NCBI GenBank assembly: GCA_030533445.1
Contig: CM060069.1
Coordinates: forward strand, 2,078,756 to 2,142,755
DNA: 64,000 nucleotides
Origin: Cyprinodon diabolis
Lineage: Eukaryota > Chordata > Actinopteri > Cyprinodontiformes > Cyprinodontidae
Direction: 5' to 3'
Shown here: positions 1 to 10,844 of the stretch, piece after piece
Layout of the letters: each line of letters starts with the position of its first letter
How positions within the stretch are numbered: the stretch's first letter is position 1
Position numbers and translations under genes: made by a program
The notes under the pieces: generated by a model
The model's input: only the letters and a program-made list of their open reading frames with translations
What the model was told of the DNA's origin: nothing
The model's database searches: none

Positions 1-3000
1 GGCTCTGTCGGCAGCAGCGGGCACCATCACCCACTCCGATGTCAGGGCTCTGTCGGCAGCAGCGGGAACCATCAGCCACTCCGATGTCAGGGCTCTGTCG
101 GCAGCAGCGGGCACCAACAGCCACTCCGATGTCAGGGCTCTGCTGGCAGCAGCGGGCACCATCAGCCACTCTGATGTCAGGGCTCTGCTGGTAGCAGCGG
201 GCACCATCAGCCACTCCGATGTCAGGGCTCTGCTGGTAGCAGCGGGCACCATCAGCCACTCCGATGTAAGGGCTCTGCTGGCAGCAGCGGGCACCATCAG
301 CCACTCCGATGTAAGGGCTCTGCTGGCAGCAGCGGGCACCATCAGCCACTCCGATGTCAGGCTCTGTCGGCAGCAGCGGGCACCATCACCCACTCCGATG
401 TCAGGGCTCTGTCGGCAGCAGCGGGAACCATCAGCCACTCCGATGTCAGGGCTCTGTCGGCAGCAGCGGGCACCAACAGCCACTCCGATGTCAGGGCTCT
501 GCTGGCAGCAGCGGGCACCATCAGCCACTCTGATGTCAGGGCTCTGCTGGTAGCAGCGGGCACCATCAGCCACTCCGATGTCAGGGCTCTGCTGGTAGCA
601 GCGGGCACCATCAGCCACTCCGATGTAAGGGGTCTGCTGGCAGCAGCGGGCACCATCAACCACTCCGATGTCAGGCTCTGTCGGCAGCAGTAGCCACCAT
701 CAGCCACTCCGATGTCAGGCTCTGCCGGCAGCAGCGGGCACCATCAGCCACTCCGATGTCAGGCTCTGTCGGCAGCAGCGGGCACCATCAGCCACTCCGA
801 TGTCAGGGCTCTGTCGGCAGCAGCGGACACCATCAGCCACTCCGATGTCAGGGCTCTGCTGGCAGCAGCACCATCAGCCACTCCGATGTCAGGGCTCTGT
901 CGGCAGCAGTGGGCACCATCAGCCACTCCGATGTCAGGGCTCTGCTGGCAGCAGCGGGCACCGTCAGCCACTCCGATGTCAGGGCTCTGCTGGCAGCGGC
1001 GGGCACCATCAGCCACTCCGATGTAAGGGCTCTGCTGGCAGCAGCGGGCACCATCAGCCACTCCGATGTAAGGGCTCTGCTGGCAGCAGCGGGCACCATC
1101 AGCCACTCCGATGTCAGGCTCTGTCGGCAGCAGCGGGCACCATCACCCACTCCGATGTCAGGGCTCTGTCGGCAGCAGCGGGAACCATCAGCCACTCCGA
1201 TGTCAGGGCTCTGTCGGCAGCAGCGGGCACCAACAGCCACTCCGATGTCAGGGCTCTGCTGGCAGCAGCGGGCACCATCAGCCACTCTGATGTCAGGGCT
1301 CTGCTGGTAGCAGCGGGCACCATCAGCCACTCCGATGTCAGGGCTCTGCTGGCAGCAGCGGGCACCATCAGCCACTCCGATGTCAGGGCTCTGCTGGTAG
1401 CAGCGGGCACCAACAGCCACTCCGATGTCAGGGCTCTGCTGGCAGCAGAGGGCACCATCAGCCACTCCGATGTCAGGGCTCTGCTGGTAGCAGCGGGCAC
1501 CATCAGCCACTCCGATGTCAGGGCTCTGTCGGCAGCAGCGGGCACCATCACCCACTCCGATGTCAGGGCTCTGTCGGCAGCAGCGGGCACCATCCGCCAC
1601 TCCGATGTCAGGCTCTGCCGGCAGCAGCACCATCAGCCACTCCGATGTCAGGGCTCTGCCGGCAGCAGCGGGCACCATCCGCCACTCCGATGTCAGGGCT
1701 CTGCCGGCAGCAGCGGGCACCATCAGCCACTCCGATGTCAGGCTCTGCCGGCAGCAGCACCATCAGCCACTCCGATGTCAGGGCTCTGCCGGCAGCAGCG
1801 GGCACCATCCGCCACTCCGATGTCAGTTCTCTGCCGGCAGCAGCGGGCACCATCAGCCACTCCCATGTCAGGCTCTGCCGGCAGCAGCGGGCACAATCAG
1901 CCACTCCGATGTCAGGGCTCTGTCGGCAGCAGCGGAACCATCAGCCACTCCGATGTCAGGGCTCTGTCGGCAGCAGCGGGCACCATCAGCCACTCCGATG
2001 TCAGGGCTCTGCTGGCAGCAGCGGGCACCATCAGCCACTCCGATGTCAGGGCTCTGCTGGCAGCAGCGGGCACCATCAGCCACTCCGATGTCAGGGCTCT
2101 GCCGGCAGCAGCGGGCACCATCAGCCACTCCGATGTCAGGGCTCTGTCGGCAGCAGCGGGCACCATCAGCCACTCCGATGTCAGGCTCTGTCGGCAGCAG
2201 CGGACACCATCAGCCACTCCGATGTCAGGGCTCTGTCGGCAGCAGCGGACACCATCAGCCACTCCGATGTCAGGGCTCTGTCGGCAGCAGCGGGCACCGT
2301 CAGCCACTCCGATGTCAGGGCTCTGCTGGCAGCAGCGGGCACCGTCAGCCACTTTGATGTCAGGGCTCTGCTGGAAGCAGCGGGCACCATTAGCCACTCC
2401 GATGTCAGGCTCTGTCGGCAGCAGTAGCCACCATCAGCCACTCCGATGTCAGGGCTCTGCCGGCAGCAGCGGGCCCCATCAGCCACTCCGATGTCAGGCT
2501 CTGTCGGCAGCAGCGGGCACCATCAGCCATTCCGATATCAGAGCTCTGCTGGCAGCAGCGGGCACCATCAGCCACTCCGATGTAAGGGCTCTGCTGGCAG
2601 CAGCGGGCACCATCAGCCACTCCGATGTCAGGCTCTGTCGGCAGCAGCGGGCACCATCACCCACTCCGATGTCAGGGCTCTGTCGGCAGCAGCGGGCACC
2701 ATCAGCCATTCCGATATCAGAGCTCTGCTGGCAGCAGCGGGCACCATCAGCCACTCCGATGTAAGGGCTCTGGTGGCAGCAGCGGGCACCATCAGCCACT
2801 CCGATGTCAGGCTCTGTCGGCAGCAGCGGGCACCATCACCCACTCCGATGTCAGGGCTCTGTCGGCAGCAGCGGGCACCATCAGCCATTCCGATATCAGA
2901 GCTCTGCTGGCAGCAGCGGGCACCATCAGCCACTCCGATGTAAGGGCTCTGCTGGCAGCAGCGGGCACCATCAGCCACTCCGATGTAAGGGCTCTGCCGG

Positions 3001-3598
3001 CAGCAGCGGGCACCATCAGCCACTCCGATGTCAGGCTCTGCTAGCAGCAGCGGGCACCATAAGCCACTCTGATGTCAGGCTCTGCCGGCAGCAGCGGGCA
3101 CCATCAGCCACTCCGATGTCAGGCTCTGCAGCAGCGGGCACCATCAGCCACTCCGATGTCAGGCTCTGCCGGCAGCAGCGGGCACCATCAGCCACTCCGA
3201 TGTCAGGCTCTGCCAGCAGCAGCGGGCACCATCAGCCACTCCGATGGCAGGGCTCTGCCGGCAGCAGTAGCCACCATCAGCCACTCCGATGTCAGGCTCT
3301 GTCGGCAGCAGCGGGCACCATCAGCCACTCCGATGTCATGCTCTCTCGGCAGCAGCGGGCACCATCAGCCACTCCAATGTCAGGCTCTCTCGGCAGCAGC
3401 GGGCACCATCAGCCACTCCGATGTCATGCTCTCTCGGCAGCAGCGGGCACCATGAGCCACTCCGATGTCAGGCTCTGTCGGCAGCAGCGGGCACCATGAG
3501 CCACTCCGATGTCAGGCTCAGCTGGTAGCAGCGGGCACCATCAGCCACTCCGATGTCGGGCTCTCTCGGCAGCAGCGGGCAGCAGCGGGCACCATCAG
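1..3598. repeat. GC-rich minisatellite, 44/45-bp unit
   Basis: About 80 head-to-tail copies of a unit that starts GGCTCTGTCGGCAGCAGCGG and ends with CACTCCGATGTCAG. Units are 45 bp when GTCAGGG is present and 44 bp when one G is lost; 41-bp variants lack four bases of the GGGC run. Variants (CTGTCGG, CTGCTGG, CTGCCGG; GTCAG or GTAAG) recur in blocks, for example the block at 1-360 is repeated almost exactly from 360 to 660, showing higher-order duplication. Because few unit variants contain a stop, long ORFs appear on both strands (the largest, about 700 codons, at 668-2764). That is expected from a stop-poor repeat and is not evidence of coding. The array runs off the left edge of the window. 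Confidence 0.97.
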
Positions 3599-5812
3599 CG
3601 TGTGGCTAACTGTTTGATCCAGCTGTTTTCAAGAGTGGGCATACCCAGAGAAATCCTGACTGACTGTGGCACAAACTTTTTATCAAAACTGCTGCAGCAG
3701 GTTTATGGGTTGTTAGGTATTAAGGGTATTAGGTCCACCCCATATCATCCCCAGACGGATGGGCTGGTGGAGAGATTCAATCAGACTCTAAAAAACATGC
3801 TGCGGAAGTTTGTCTCCCAAACAGACTCTGACTGGGACCAGTGGCTGCCATATCTTTTGTTCACATACCGGGAGGTTCCACAAGCATCCACAGGTTTCTC
3901 TCCTTTCGAACTTCTCTATGGTCGCCAAGTCAGAGGACCACTGAATCTTTTGAAAGATCACTGGGAGACTCCGACATCTCAACAGGACAACGTGGTTGCC
4001 TATGTTCTTCAGATGAGAGACAGGTTGGAGCTGATGACGACACTAGCACAGGAGCATATGAAGACCCCACAAGCTAACCAGAAGCTGTGGTATGACAAAA
4101 AGGCCAGACAGAGAACTTTTCAGGTTGGACAGCAGGTCTTGCTTCTTCTACCCACCAGTGACAACAAGCTGCTGGCCAAATGGCATGGCCCCTATGAGAT
4201 CACAAGATGTGTGAGTAAGGTCACGTATGAACTCCACACACCAGATAAACAGAAAAAACATCAGTGTTTTCATGTGAATCTTTTGAAGGAGTTTCACTGT
4301 CCTTCATCCAAGCAGGTCCAACTGTCGAAACATGACTCACATCAGCCACATCTCTTCATTTGTGAAGTGGAAGAGGACAGAGAACAGGAGTTCCCAAGAA
4401 AAGACCATAAATCCATGGCAGTGGATCTGTCACATCTTCAGCCTGGTAAGCAGAGAGAGATCCAGGCATTGCTTGACCCAGACCTTTTCACAGAACGGCC
4501 AGGTTTTACTACTCTGGTTGAGCATAAAGTTCATCTCAAAGCTGATGCTATACCACGCCGAAGGTCCTATCGGATCCCTGAACGTCTGCTGCCGAAACTC
4601 AAAGAGGAAGTTGAGCTGATGTTGCAGCTGGACATAATAGAACAATCTACAAGTGAGTGGTGCAGTCCTATTGTTTTGGTTCCAAAAAAAGATGGTTCTC
4701 TAAGATTCTGTATTGACTTCAGATATCTTAACTCAATGTCAAAGTGTCAGTCATACCCAATGCCAAGAATAGATGAGTTGTTGGAGAAGGTTGGCAATTC
4801 AAAGTTCATCAGCACTATTGACTTGAGCAAAGGATATTGGCAACTCTCCTTGGCACAAGAAACTAAAGAACTGACAGCTTTTACCACACCATTTGGTTTG
4901 TACCAGTTCAAGGTGATGCCGTTTGGTCTACAGGGGGCTCCAGCAACATTTCAGAGACTCATGGACCAGATTCTTCGAGATGTACCACAATTTGCTGCTG
5001 CCTATTTGGATGATGTGGTCATCTTTAGCCAGACATGGGAGGACCATGTTACTCACCTTCAGCAGGTTCTTTGGCTGCTAAAAAATGCTGGGCTTACAAT
5101 CAATCCTGGCAAATGCTCCTTAGCAAAAAGTGAAGTGGAGTATCTGGGCCATATTGTTGGTCAAGGTGTTATAAAGCCTCGAGTTGGAAAGGTGGATGCC
5201 ATCCACTCCTATCCTGTTCCAAGCACCAAAAAGAGGGTTCGAGCATTCCTAGGACTGGTAGGTTGGTACAGCAAATTTATTCCACATTTTGCTGACAGAG
5301 CAGCGGTGTTAAGTAATCTCACAAAGGCTTCAGCACCAACGAAAGTGAAATGGACCGAGGACTGTGACAGAGCCTTTAAAGACCTGAAGATGGCCATAAC
5401 AAGTGAGTCTGTTCTTAACACCCCTGATTTCAATAATTCATTCATTCTTCAAACTGATGCTTCAGCAGTTGGCCTGGGAGCTGTGCTTTTGCAGGACGTG
5501 GATGGACAAAGAAAGCCAGTACTGTTCCTGAGCCGGAAACTTTTGGATCGAGAGACACGTTACTCGACTGTGGAAAAGGAGTGCTTGGCCATGAAGTGGG
5601 CAATTAGTTCCCTGAAGTACTACCTCTTAGGACGTCACTTCTACCTGGAAACTGACCATCGGGCTCTGCAGTGGCTCAAGAGGATGAAAGAATCGAACAC
5701 TCGTCTCACAGGGTGGTATTTGTCACTTCAGCCTTATGACTTCACTATTCACTATAGGTCAGGAAAGGCAAACCTGGTGGCAGACTGTCTTTCCCGGGTA
5801 CATGAAAATTGA
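3509..5812 (+). CDS. pol: Gmr1-like Ty3/gypsy pol fragment: integrase, reverse transcriptase, RNase H
   Basis: A 767-codon ORF whose first 30 codons are minisatellite; retroelement homology starts at residue 31. Order: integrase core, second half (TDCGTNF with catalytic D52, then VERFNQT with E88, exactly 35 residues apart); integrase C-terminal GPY motif at 227-229; reverse transcriptase about 345-550 (D438 in STIDLSKGYWQ, VMPFGLQGAP 469-478, YLDD 499-502); RNase H about 645-765 (D650, E691, D716, D759). Ty3/gypsy elements normally have RT-RH-INT. Integrase before RT is the Gmr1-like arrangement known from cod and other deuterostomes. The HHCC finger, the first integrase Asp, protease and gag are missing: the minisatellite replaces everything upstream. 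Catalytic residues that remain are intact and there is no frameshift, so this is a young but 5'-truncated copy. The ATG at 3509 is only the first Met of the frame, not a natural start. Confidence 0.92.
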   Translation: MSGSAGSSGHHQPLRCRALSAAAGSSGHHQRVANCLIQLFSRVGIPREILTDCGTNFLSKLLQQVYGLLGIKGIRSTPYHPQTDGLVERFNQTLKNMLRKFVSQTDSDWDQWLPYLLFTYREVPQASTGFSPFELLYGRQVRGPLNLLKDHWETPTSQQDNVVAYVLQMRDRLELMTTLAQEHMKTPQANQKLWYDKKARQRTFQVGQQVLLLLPTSDNKLLAKWHGPYEITRCVSKVTYELHTPDKQKKHQCFHVNLLKEFHCPSSKQVQLSKHDSHQPHLFICEVEEDREQEFPRKDHKSMAVDLSHLQPGKQREIQALLDPDLFTERPGFTTLVEHKVHLKADAIPRRRSYRIPERLLPKLKEEVELMLQLDIIEQSTSEWCSPIVLVPKKDGSLRFCIDFRYLNSMSKCQSYPMPRIDELLEKVGNSKFISTIDLSKGYWQLSLAQETKELTAFTTPFGLYQFKVMPFGLQGAPATFQRLMDQILRDVPQFAAAYLDDVVIFSQTWEDHVTHLQQVLWLLKNAGLTINPGKCSLAKSEVEYLGHIVGQGVIKPRVGKVDAIHSYPVPSTKKRVRAFLGLVGWYSKFIPHFADRAAVLSNLTKASAPTKVKWTEDCDRAFKDLKMAITSESVLNTPDFNNSFILQTDASAVGLGAVLLQDVDGQRKPVLFLSRKLLDRETRYSTVEKECLAMKWAISSLKYYLLGRHFYLETDHRALQWLKRMKESNTRLTGWYLSLQPYDFTIHYRSGKANLVADCLSRVHEN

Positions 5813-5845
5813 AGTACTGTATTCTTGGGTGAAGGGGGGAGGAGA

Positions 5846-6112
5846 TGTAACAATGAGCCATTGTTAATTAATTAATTAATTGGCCATAGTAGCAGCTAAA
5901 CACAGGCTCTGGTTTTCTACATTGGTTTATATTTGTTTGGGTTTTGGTTCTTTGGTTGGCCACATCTTGTTTTTATTTTTGTAAAAAGGTAAATTGATTT
6001 TACTTTAAAATATATATATATTTTTTTGTTTATTTATAAAAGGGACATTAAAGATTTTAAATATTTTGAAATACTCACTTCTGCTGTTTCACTCTCCAAG
6101 CAGGTGTGTACA
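5846..6112 (+). mobile_element. 3' LTR candidate of the Gmr1-like element
   Basis: Begins TGTAACAATG 33 bases after the pol stop, directly preceded by a purine-rich tract (GAAGGGGGGAGGAGA, 5831-5845) that fits a polypurine tract. It contains a TATA-like TTATAAAAG near 6035 and an ATTAAA poly(A)-like signal close behind. The right edge is placed at TACA (6109-6112), but this is uncertain because there is no 5' LTR in the window to compare with. A second purine run (GAAGAGGGGGGAGATTG) at about 6134 resembles the polypurine tract. Confidence 0.6.
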
Positions 6113-8594
6113 GGACTGTACCATTAGATAATTGAAGAGGGGGGAGATTGATCTGATTTATGGTATTTTCTTTATTGAGTTTGAGTATTTGTTTGGATTG
6201 AATTAATATACTTGTTTCTGTATTTATTGGTAAAAGTATTTCTTAAGTAGTTGTTTGTTTAAACCAAAATTTCCTTTTCTTCTTATTGTGAAGCTGAACA
6301 GTCTTTTTTTAAATGGTTTCTTCCAATTTAGTTCCTCCTCTATTTAAGAAACATGTCTGCCATTGTTCTTGGTTGGTGTGGTTTGGTTGATGTCCTGCAC
6401 AAGAAGAAATTAAAATTTTGTCTGCTGAAAACTCTACAAAGCATGTTCTTCTTTCAACCAGTTTGGGTCCCACCTCCAAGACTGCTTGGCCTCCTGACAA
6501 GCATGTGACAAGTGGCCACAGGGGTGACCAGTGATTGGCTAAGGGTAGCGATGGCCACCCCTGGCCCCCCATCTAGCTCCACCCCTGCATGTGGCAAAGT
6601 TCGATTTTACCGAAATGCAGATGTTTACTTTAGACTTAGACTTCCTGATCAGAACCTCTGAAACTTGCATCACTTTTGCTGTATTTCTGTTTCTGTTCTG
6701 CCAACTTATTCTGATTTTTCTGTGCATCACAAATATCAACACCATCTTCAGATTGTGAAAAACTCTTGGAAATAAATCAACGTCTCTCTTGGATGACATG
6801 ACAAGGCTTTGAAAATGTTGGAAACAGCTCTGTTTTCTATATCTATGCTTACGCTTGCAGTCAATGCCCTACACTGCCACCTACAGTCTGTTCTGGGGAC
6901 AGGCTGAGTATAAAATGCTGAAACGATGTTTTAGCAATGTTCCTTGGTAAAATAAGATCATCAAGCATAAAACAGCCTTTACTGGTAATAAAATGAATAA
7001 TAAAAAAAAGTTAAAAGAAAACTAAAAAAGTGCCAAAGCTGTTTTATTGCTTATTAAAACATGAAACTATATTTGCTTTATTTATATCAGGAAATATTTC
7101 AGACCTTGTCATTTACTGTGTTCATTTTTACAGAAATACTCCCGGATTCAGAAACAGTAGAAGTACTTTTGCAGCCTCAGCTGACCCGACCAACTCCTCC
7201 TCCCTCAGCAGCACTGCGGTCTTCACCAGGTCAGAGGTACAAGGGCCATCATCATCTTCTACTTTGCCTAATTACAGCAGAGAGCGGCGTTTAGCCGCAG
7301 CAGCACTTCCAGCAGTCCTGATGGAAGAAGCGTGGCGGCGGCTCAAAGTCCTGTTATGGAAATGTTTATTATTTAATACATCGATTAACATTAACAACTG
7401 AGGCAGAACTGTTTCAACAGTTCCATTATTATTTGATATCTCTCCATAGAGCGATGATGGCCGCTATAATGAAAAGTGGATCTCTATTTCAACCTTGAAG
7501 GGGCCGGGCAGAGTGCCAGTAATGAAGACATATTAAAGCTTAATGTAGCTTAATGTAGCAGGTGTCATATATATAATGTACAGAAGCTCTTTCTAATGCA
7601 TTATATTCATCGCTACTACCTTAAAAGTCACTAAATCTTCTGGGCTAAGTTAGTCTGGCTATGATTCTCTTCAAATTAATCAATAGAAAAAATGTTAACA
7701 CACCTTAACTGGGATCCATTAGGGTGTCCCTGGGTAATAAATGTTCCTTCAGAGCTCAGAAGGAGGAGAGCAAACTGCCTGCCGCACTCAGGTTAATGGG
7801 CAAAGTTGAGAGAAGTGACCACTAAATCTGCAAGGACACCACATTCACACTGGCTGAGCCTTTATCGCTGGCAAATGACCATCCCTAAGAGCCCAGGGCT
7901 GATCAATGGTCTCAGCGAGAGAACGGAGACGGCATCAAGCGTGATTCATGTAGCCTCTCTAAAGCTTCACAGCCATATGTGTAAAAGTTTGAGGATGAGT
8001 GGAAGGGAGGCCCTTCTGCCTCTGAGGCCAGCATGGTGACTCAACCTGCTGTGGAGCTCTGATCTTCCCAGCCTCCTGCAGGAGCAGCCTGGGCTTGTTG
8101 GTTTTTAAACTCTGACATTTTTAAGAGCTAAATTAGCTTCTTCGTGTGAAGTCCTCTTTCAGTTTAGCCCTAGCTGAACATCTTGAACCATGTGTTGCTC
8201 TTTCACTAAAAACTTCTAATTTTCTGAAACTCCAGGGCAGCAATTTTATTTTAACATAAATAAAGGACTGATGCCATTGTCAATTTCTCAATGAATGGAT
8301 TTCTAGATTTAATGGTTAGCAACAAAGCAACGCATGCAAAGATTTTATACTTTTTTATTTGCTTTTAAAGAGCCTTGGTATTGCGTCACATTTATTTCAA
8401 AACGGGGGTTGGCCAGCAGATGACATCCGACCAGCTCCACCAATCAGCAACCAGATTCCACTTTGACATCCTGCCCAGTTTGATGCTGCTGCTAAAAGAT
8501 TTCCTGATTTGTCAAACCGATGCTAAAGTAGAACTTCACACGATGCTCCACATTCCTCATTTTAGGGAAAAAAGGGCTTCTGGGAAGAGTTGTT
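6113..8594. other. AT-rich intergenic DNA, no gene recognised
   Basis: ORFs here are short and have no recognisable family. An acceptor-like TTTTTACAG precedes an open stretch at about 7134-7235 that ends near a CAG/GTCAGA donor-like site, but its translation matches nothing I know, so I do not call an exon. No tRNA, no long repeat. Confidence 0.5.
6540..6588 (-). mobile_element. hAT-like terminus, isolated
   Basis: Read on the minus strand the segment begins CAGGGGTGGAGCTAGATGGG, the form of many fish hAT termini (CAGGGG plus G-rich start). I did not find the matching opposite end or a target duplication, so this is either one broken end or a resemblance. Confidence 0.35.
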
Positions 8595-8706
8595 ATAAAA
8601 TATAACTTTATTCTCATAATTTTACGACTTTATTCTCGTAATTCTATGACTATTCTCGTTGTGACTTTAATCTCGTAATTTTACGACTTTATTCTCGAAA
8701 TAGAAG
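8595..8706. repeat. Short tandem repeat, about 23 bp
   Basis: Four imperfect copies of a unit containing ACGACTTTATTCTCGTAATT, flanked by AT-rich DNA. Confidence 0.75.
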
Positions 8707-8758
8707 GAAAAAAATCTCTAGCTTTGCTTTAATACTTGTCGTAGTTAAAGTAGAGCCA

Positions 8759-9612
8759 TGTCAGGATCAGATCAACGATCGAATGATTGTAAGACTGAAT
8801 TTGTTAGAAATCCAGTTTTGTGTGGGCTGTTTTTTGTTAGTCTTCCCTCCACCACCAGGTGGCACCTGGTTCTCGTTGGCCTTCTCACACACCTGTGGAT
8901 GGTTTCCTCATTACTGGAGGACTCTTAAGCTGCTGACTGCCACTACCTCGACGCCAGAGTGTTTGCCAGTTTTGGGTTCTCTAGCCAAGCTGAGTGTTGC
9001 TGAATCAAACTGAGTTTTTGTTAACCTGAGTCTTAACCTTGTTTTTTTGTCTTTGCCTCTCGGCAGGAAGTCATCCTGCAAACTGGATGTTTTGGACCTT
9101 CTTTCCCCTGGAAGGATTCTCTGAGCATAAAACTGAGCTGAGGATTCAAACTAGTGGTTTGAATCTACTTTTCCCCAAGGAGTGTTTGGGCTTCTCTCTG
9201 AGCAGGGGATTCATCTCCACAACAAACCATTCAAGTACCGCAGGAAAACTAAGTGGCAGTCAGCTCCTCCGTTCCTCAAGGAAACACCTCAACCTGGGTA
9301 AACCCTGTCCGCCCTCCAACGAGCAAGTCTATTACTGGAACAACCCACACCGTCTGGATTCAACGAAAGACGCCTTTTCCTGGAAACGGGAGTCCTGTTG
9401 CCTTTATTTCCTTCTTCAAATCAAAGACACAAATTTCCCACTGAGCCTGAACTAACCACAGAATCTTCCCCTTCACTTTTCAGTCTCGGTTCGCCAGTGT
9501 TCAGAGCAGCACTGGACTCCTCTCTACCAACTCACAATAAAACCTGTTGAACCTTCCCCTGGTCTCCCCGTTTGGTCTTATGCATGTGGGTCAGATCTTT
9601 GCATAAATGACA
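8759..9612 (+). mobile_element. Possible solo LTR
   Basis: Starts TGTCAGGATC and ends AAATGACA, giving the TG...CA ends with short inverted TGTCA/TGACA, and has AATAAA at about 9536, 75 bases from the right end, as in the better-supported LTR at 10976-11621. Against it: the 5 bases outside each end (AGCCA and GAATT) do not match, and no internal or partner LTR is present. Confidence 0.35.
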
Positions 9613-9665
9613 GAATTAGCAGTAATGGTGACTTCATTACAAGATGAAGTAATGTGATAAGATGA

Positions 9666-10124
9666 GGGGGAGTGGCGACCTAGAGGTTCTGAGTTCAAGC
9701 CCCACTCCCACAGACTGCCACTTTGGGTCCCTGAGCAACCGTAGACTTAGACAACTTTTATTGTCATTTTAAACAAAATTTCATTTAGTGCAGCTTTCAT
9801 GACATTTCCATTTCTTAAAGTGCAGTAGTGATCAAATATAAACAGTGTGGGAAAAAATAAACATGGTGCAAAAAACGCATTGATATGAAAGTTCAGAGTA
9901 TTAATTATATAAGGTGAAATTATGCAGAGTTTTGGTTTGGTGTTATCAGTGTGATGCAGAGTCTGTGACATGATTTAGAGTTTTCTCCACAGTTCAGCTG
10001 TGGAAAAAAAAAAATCAACAGCTTTAGACCCTTAACCCCACACTGCTCCCCAGGCGCAGCACAATGGCAGCCCACAAGGGGATGGGTTAAATACAGAGAG
10101 TGAATTTCATCACATTAAAAAAAA
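9666..10124 (+). mobile_element. tRNA-derived SINE, split by an insertion
   Basis: The left part (to about 9738) has a tRNA-like B-box region (GGTTCTGAGTTCAAGCC) and the body typical of an abundant fish SINE (GCCACTTTGGGTCCCTGAGC). The body resumes at about 10027 with GACCCTTAACCCCACACTGC and ends with GAATTTCATCACATT and an A-rich tail near 10124. The two halves join cleanly if the 9739-10026 insert is removed. Confidence 0.8.
9739..10026 (-). mobile_element. Insert inside the SINE, probable minus-strand retroposon tail
   Basis: About 288 bp interrupting the SINE. Its left edge, read on the minus strand, ends AATGACAATAAAAGTTGTCT, like the 3' end of fish retroposons. It has no ORF I recognise. 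A precise target duplication is not clear. Confidence 0.5.
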
Positions 10125-10600
10125 TGGATTTATTTCATCTTGTAATGTGGGTCATCATAACTGTTAATTCAGTCGTACAATCATTCTGCCAACTCCTGGC
10201 CATTAAGCAAACATTTAATTCCATAAAGCTTTTAATATGCAGCACACAGAGCATGGGATGTGACACAACCCCTCCCCTCCTTACAGCTGGCATAGGTGTA
10301 GGTGTCCCTTCATCACCATTTAGAGCTTGCCATTTAAGTGCTCTGATTGGAGGTTCCTGATTCTAATGGATCGTCATTATGCTACGTTCAGACAGCAAGA
10401 AGCAGAAGCAGCTTTTTACATGCAAAGTCAATGGTTGACGCACATCAAGGCTCAGCAAAAGGTCCTGCAGTGCTTATGAGCAGCTGACGCATCGCTTCAG
10501 GAGCTTCTGAGCAACTGAGGCGTGTGACGCACTGCAAATGCAGCAGCTGCTGGAGTTGGAAAAATTTTAGCTGCTGGACGCACCACATCAACCACTCAGG
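10125..10600. other. Intergenic DNA with a possible MITE end
   Basis: No gene seen. ATGCTACGTTCAGACAGC at about 10380 resembles ATGCTACGTTCATACCG at about 21152, so both may be ends of the same short element, but neither has a visible partner end. Confidence 0.4.
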
Positions 10601-10843
10601 GAAGCGGGAGCTGGTTGACAGTTGCCTTTTGTATCTATGCTTCTTTTTCTATGTCTGCTTCTGTCTCCTTGAACCCCAGTGGGCCTCAGCAGATGGCCGC
10701 TCACACTGAGCCTGGTTCTGCTGGAGGTTCCTTCCTGTTCAAAGGGAGTTTTTCCTCTCCACTGTCGCTACAAGCATGCTTAGTGTGAGGGATTGCTGAA
10801 GAGTCAATGACTCGAAGCAATCAGCTGGTTTTCCTTAGAAATA
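10601..10843 (+). mobile_element. Dispersed fish repeat, copy 1
   Basis: Contains GCCGCTCACACTGAGCCTGG and the stretch ending CAATCAGCTGGTTTTCCTTAG. The same sequence occurs inverted at 32524-32905, and its other end (TTTATTTATATAGCGCC) occurs alone at 61626-61727. It is non-coding and its class is not clear from sequence. Confidence 0.75.
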
Positions 10844-10844
10844 A

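Noticed and set aside
668..2764. Long ORF (about 700 codons) with a 15-residue repeat
   Set aside because: It lies entirely in a minisatellite that is open in several frames of both strands; 44-bp units shift the frame repeatedly. No domain or splice context.
7134..7235. Possible exon with acceptor- and donor-like edges
   Set aside because: Isolated splice-like sites are common; the translation is not recognised and no partner exon is seen.
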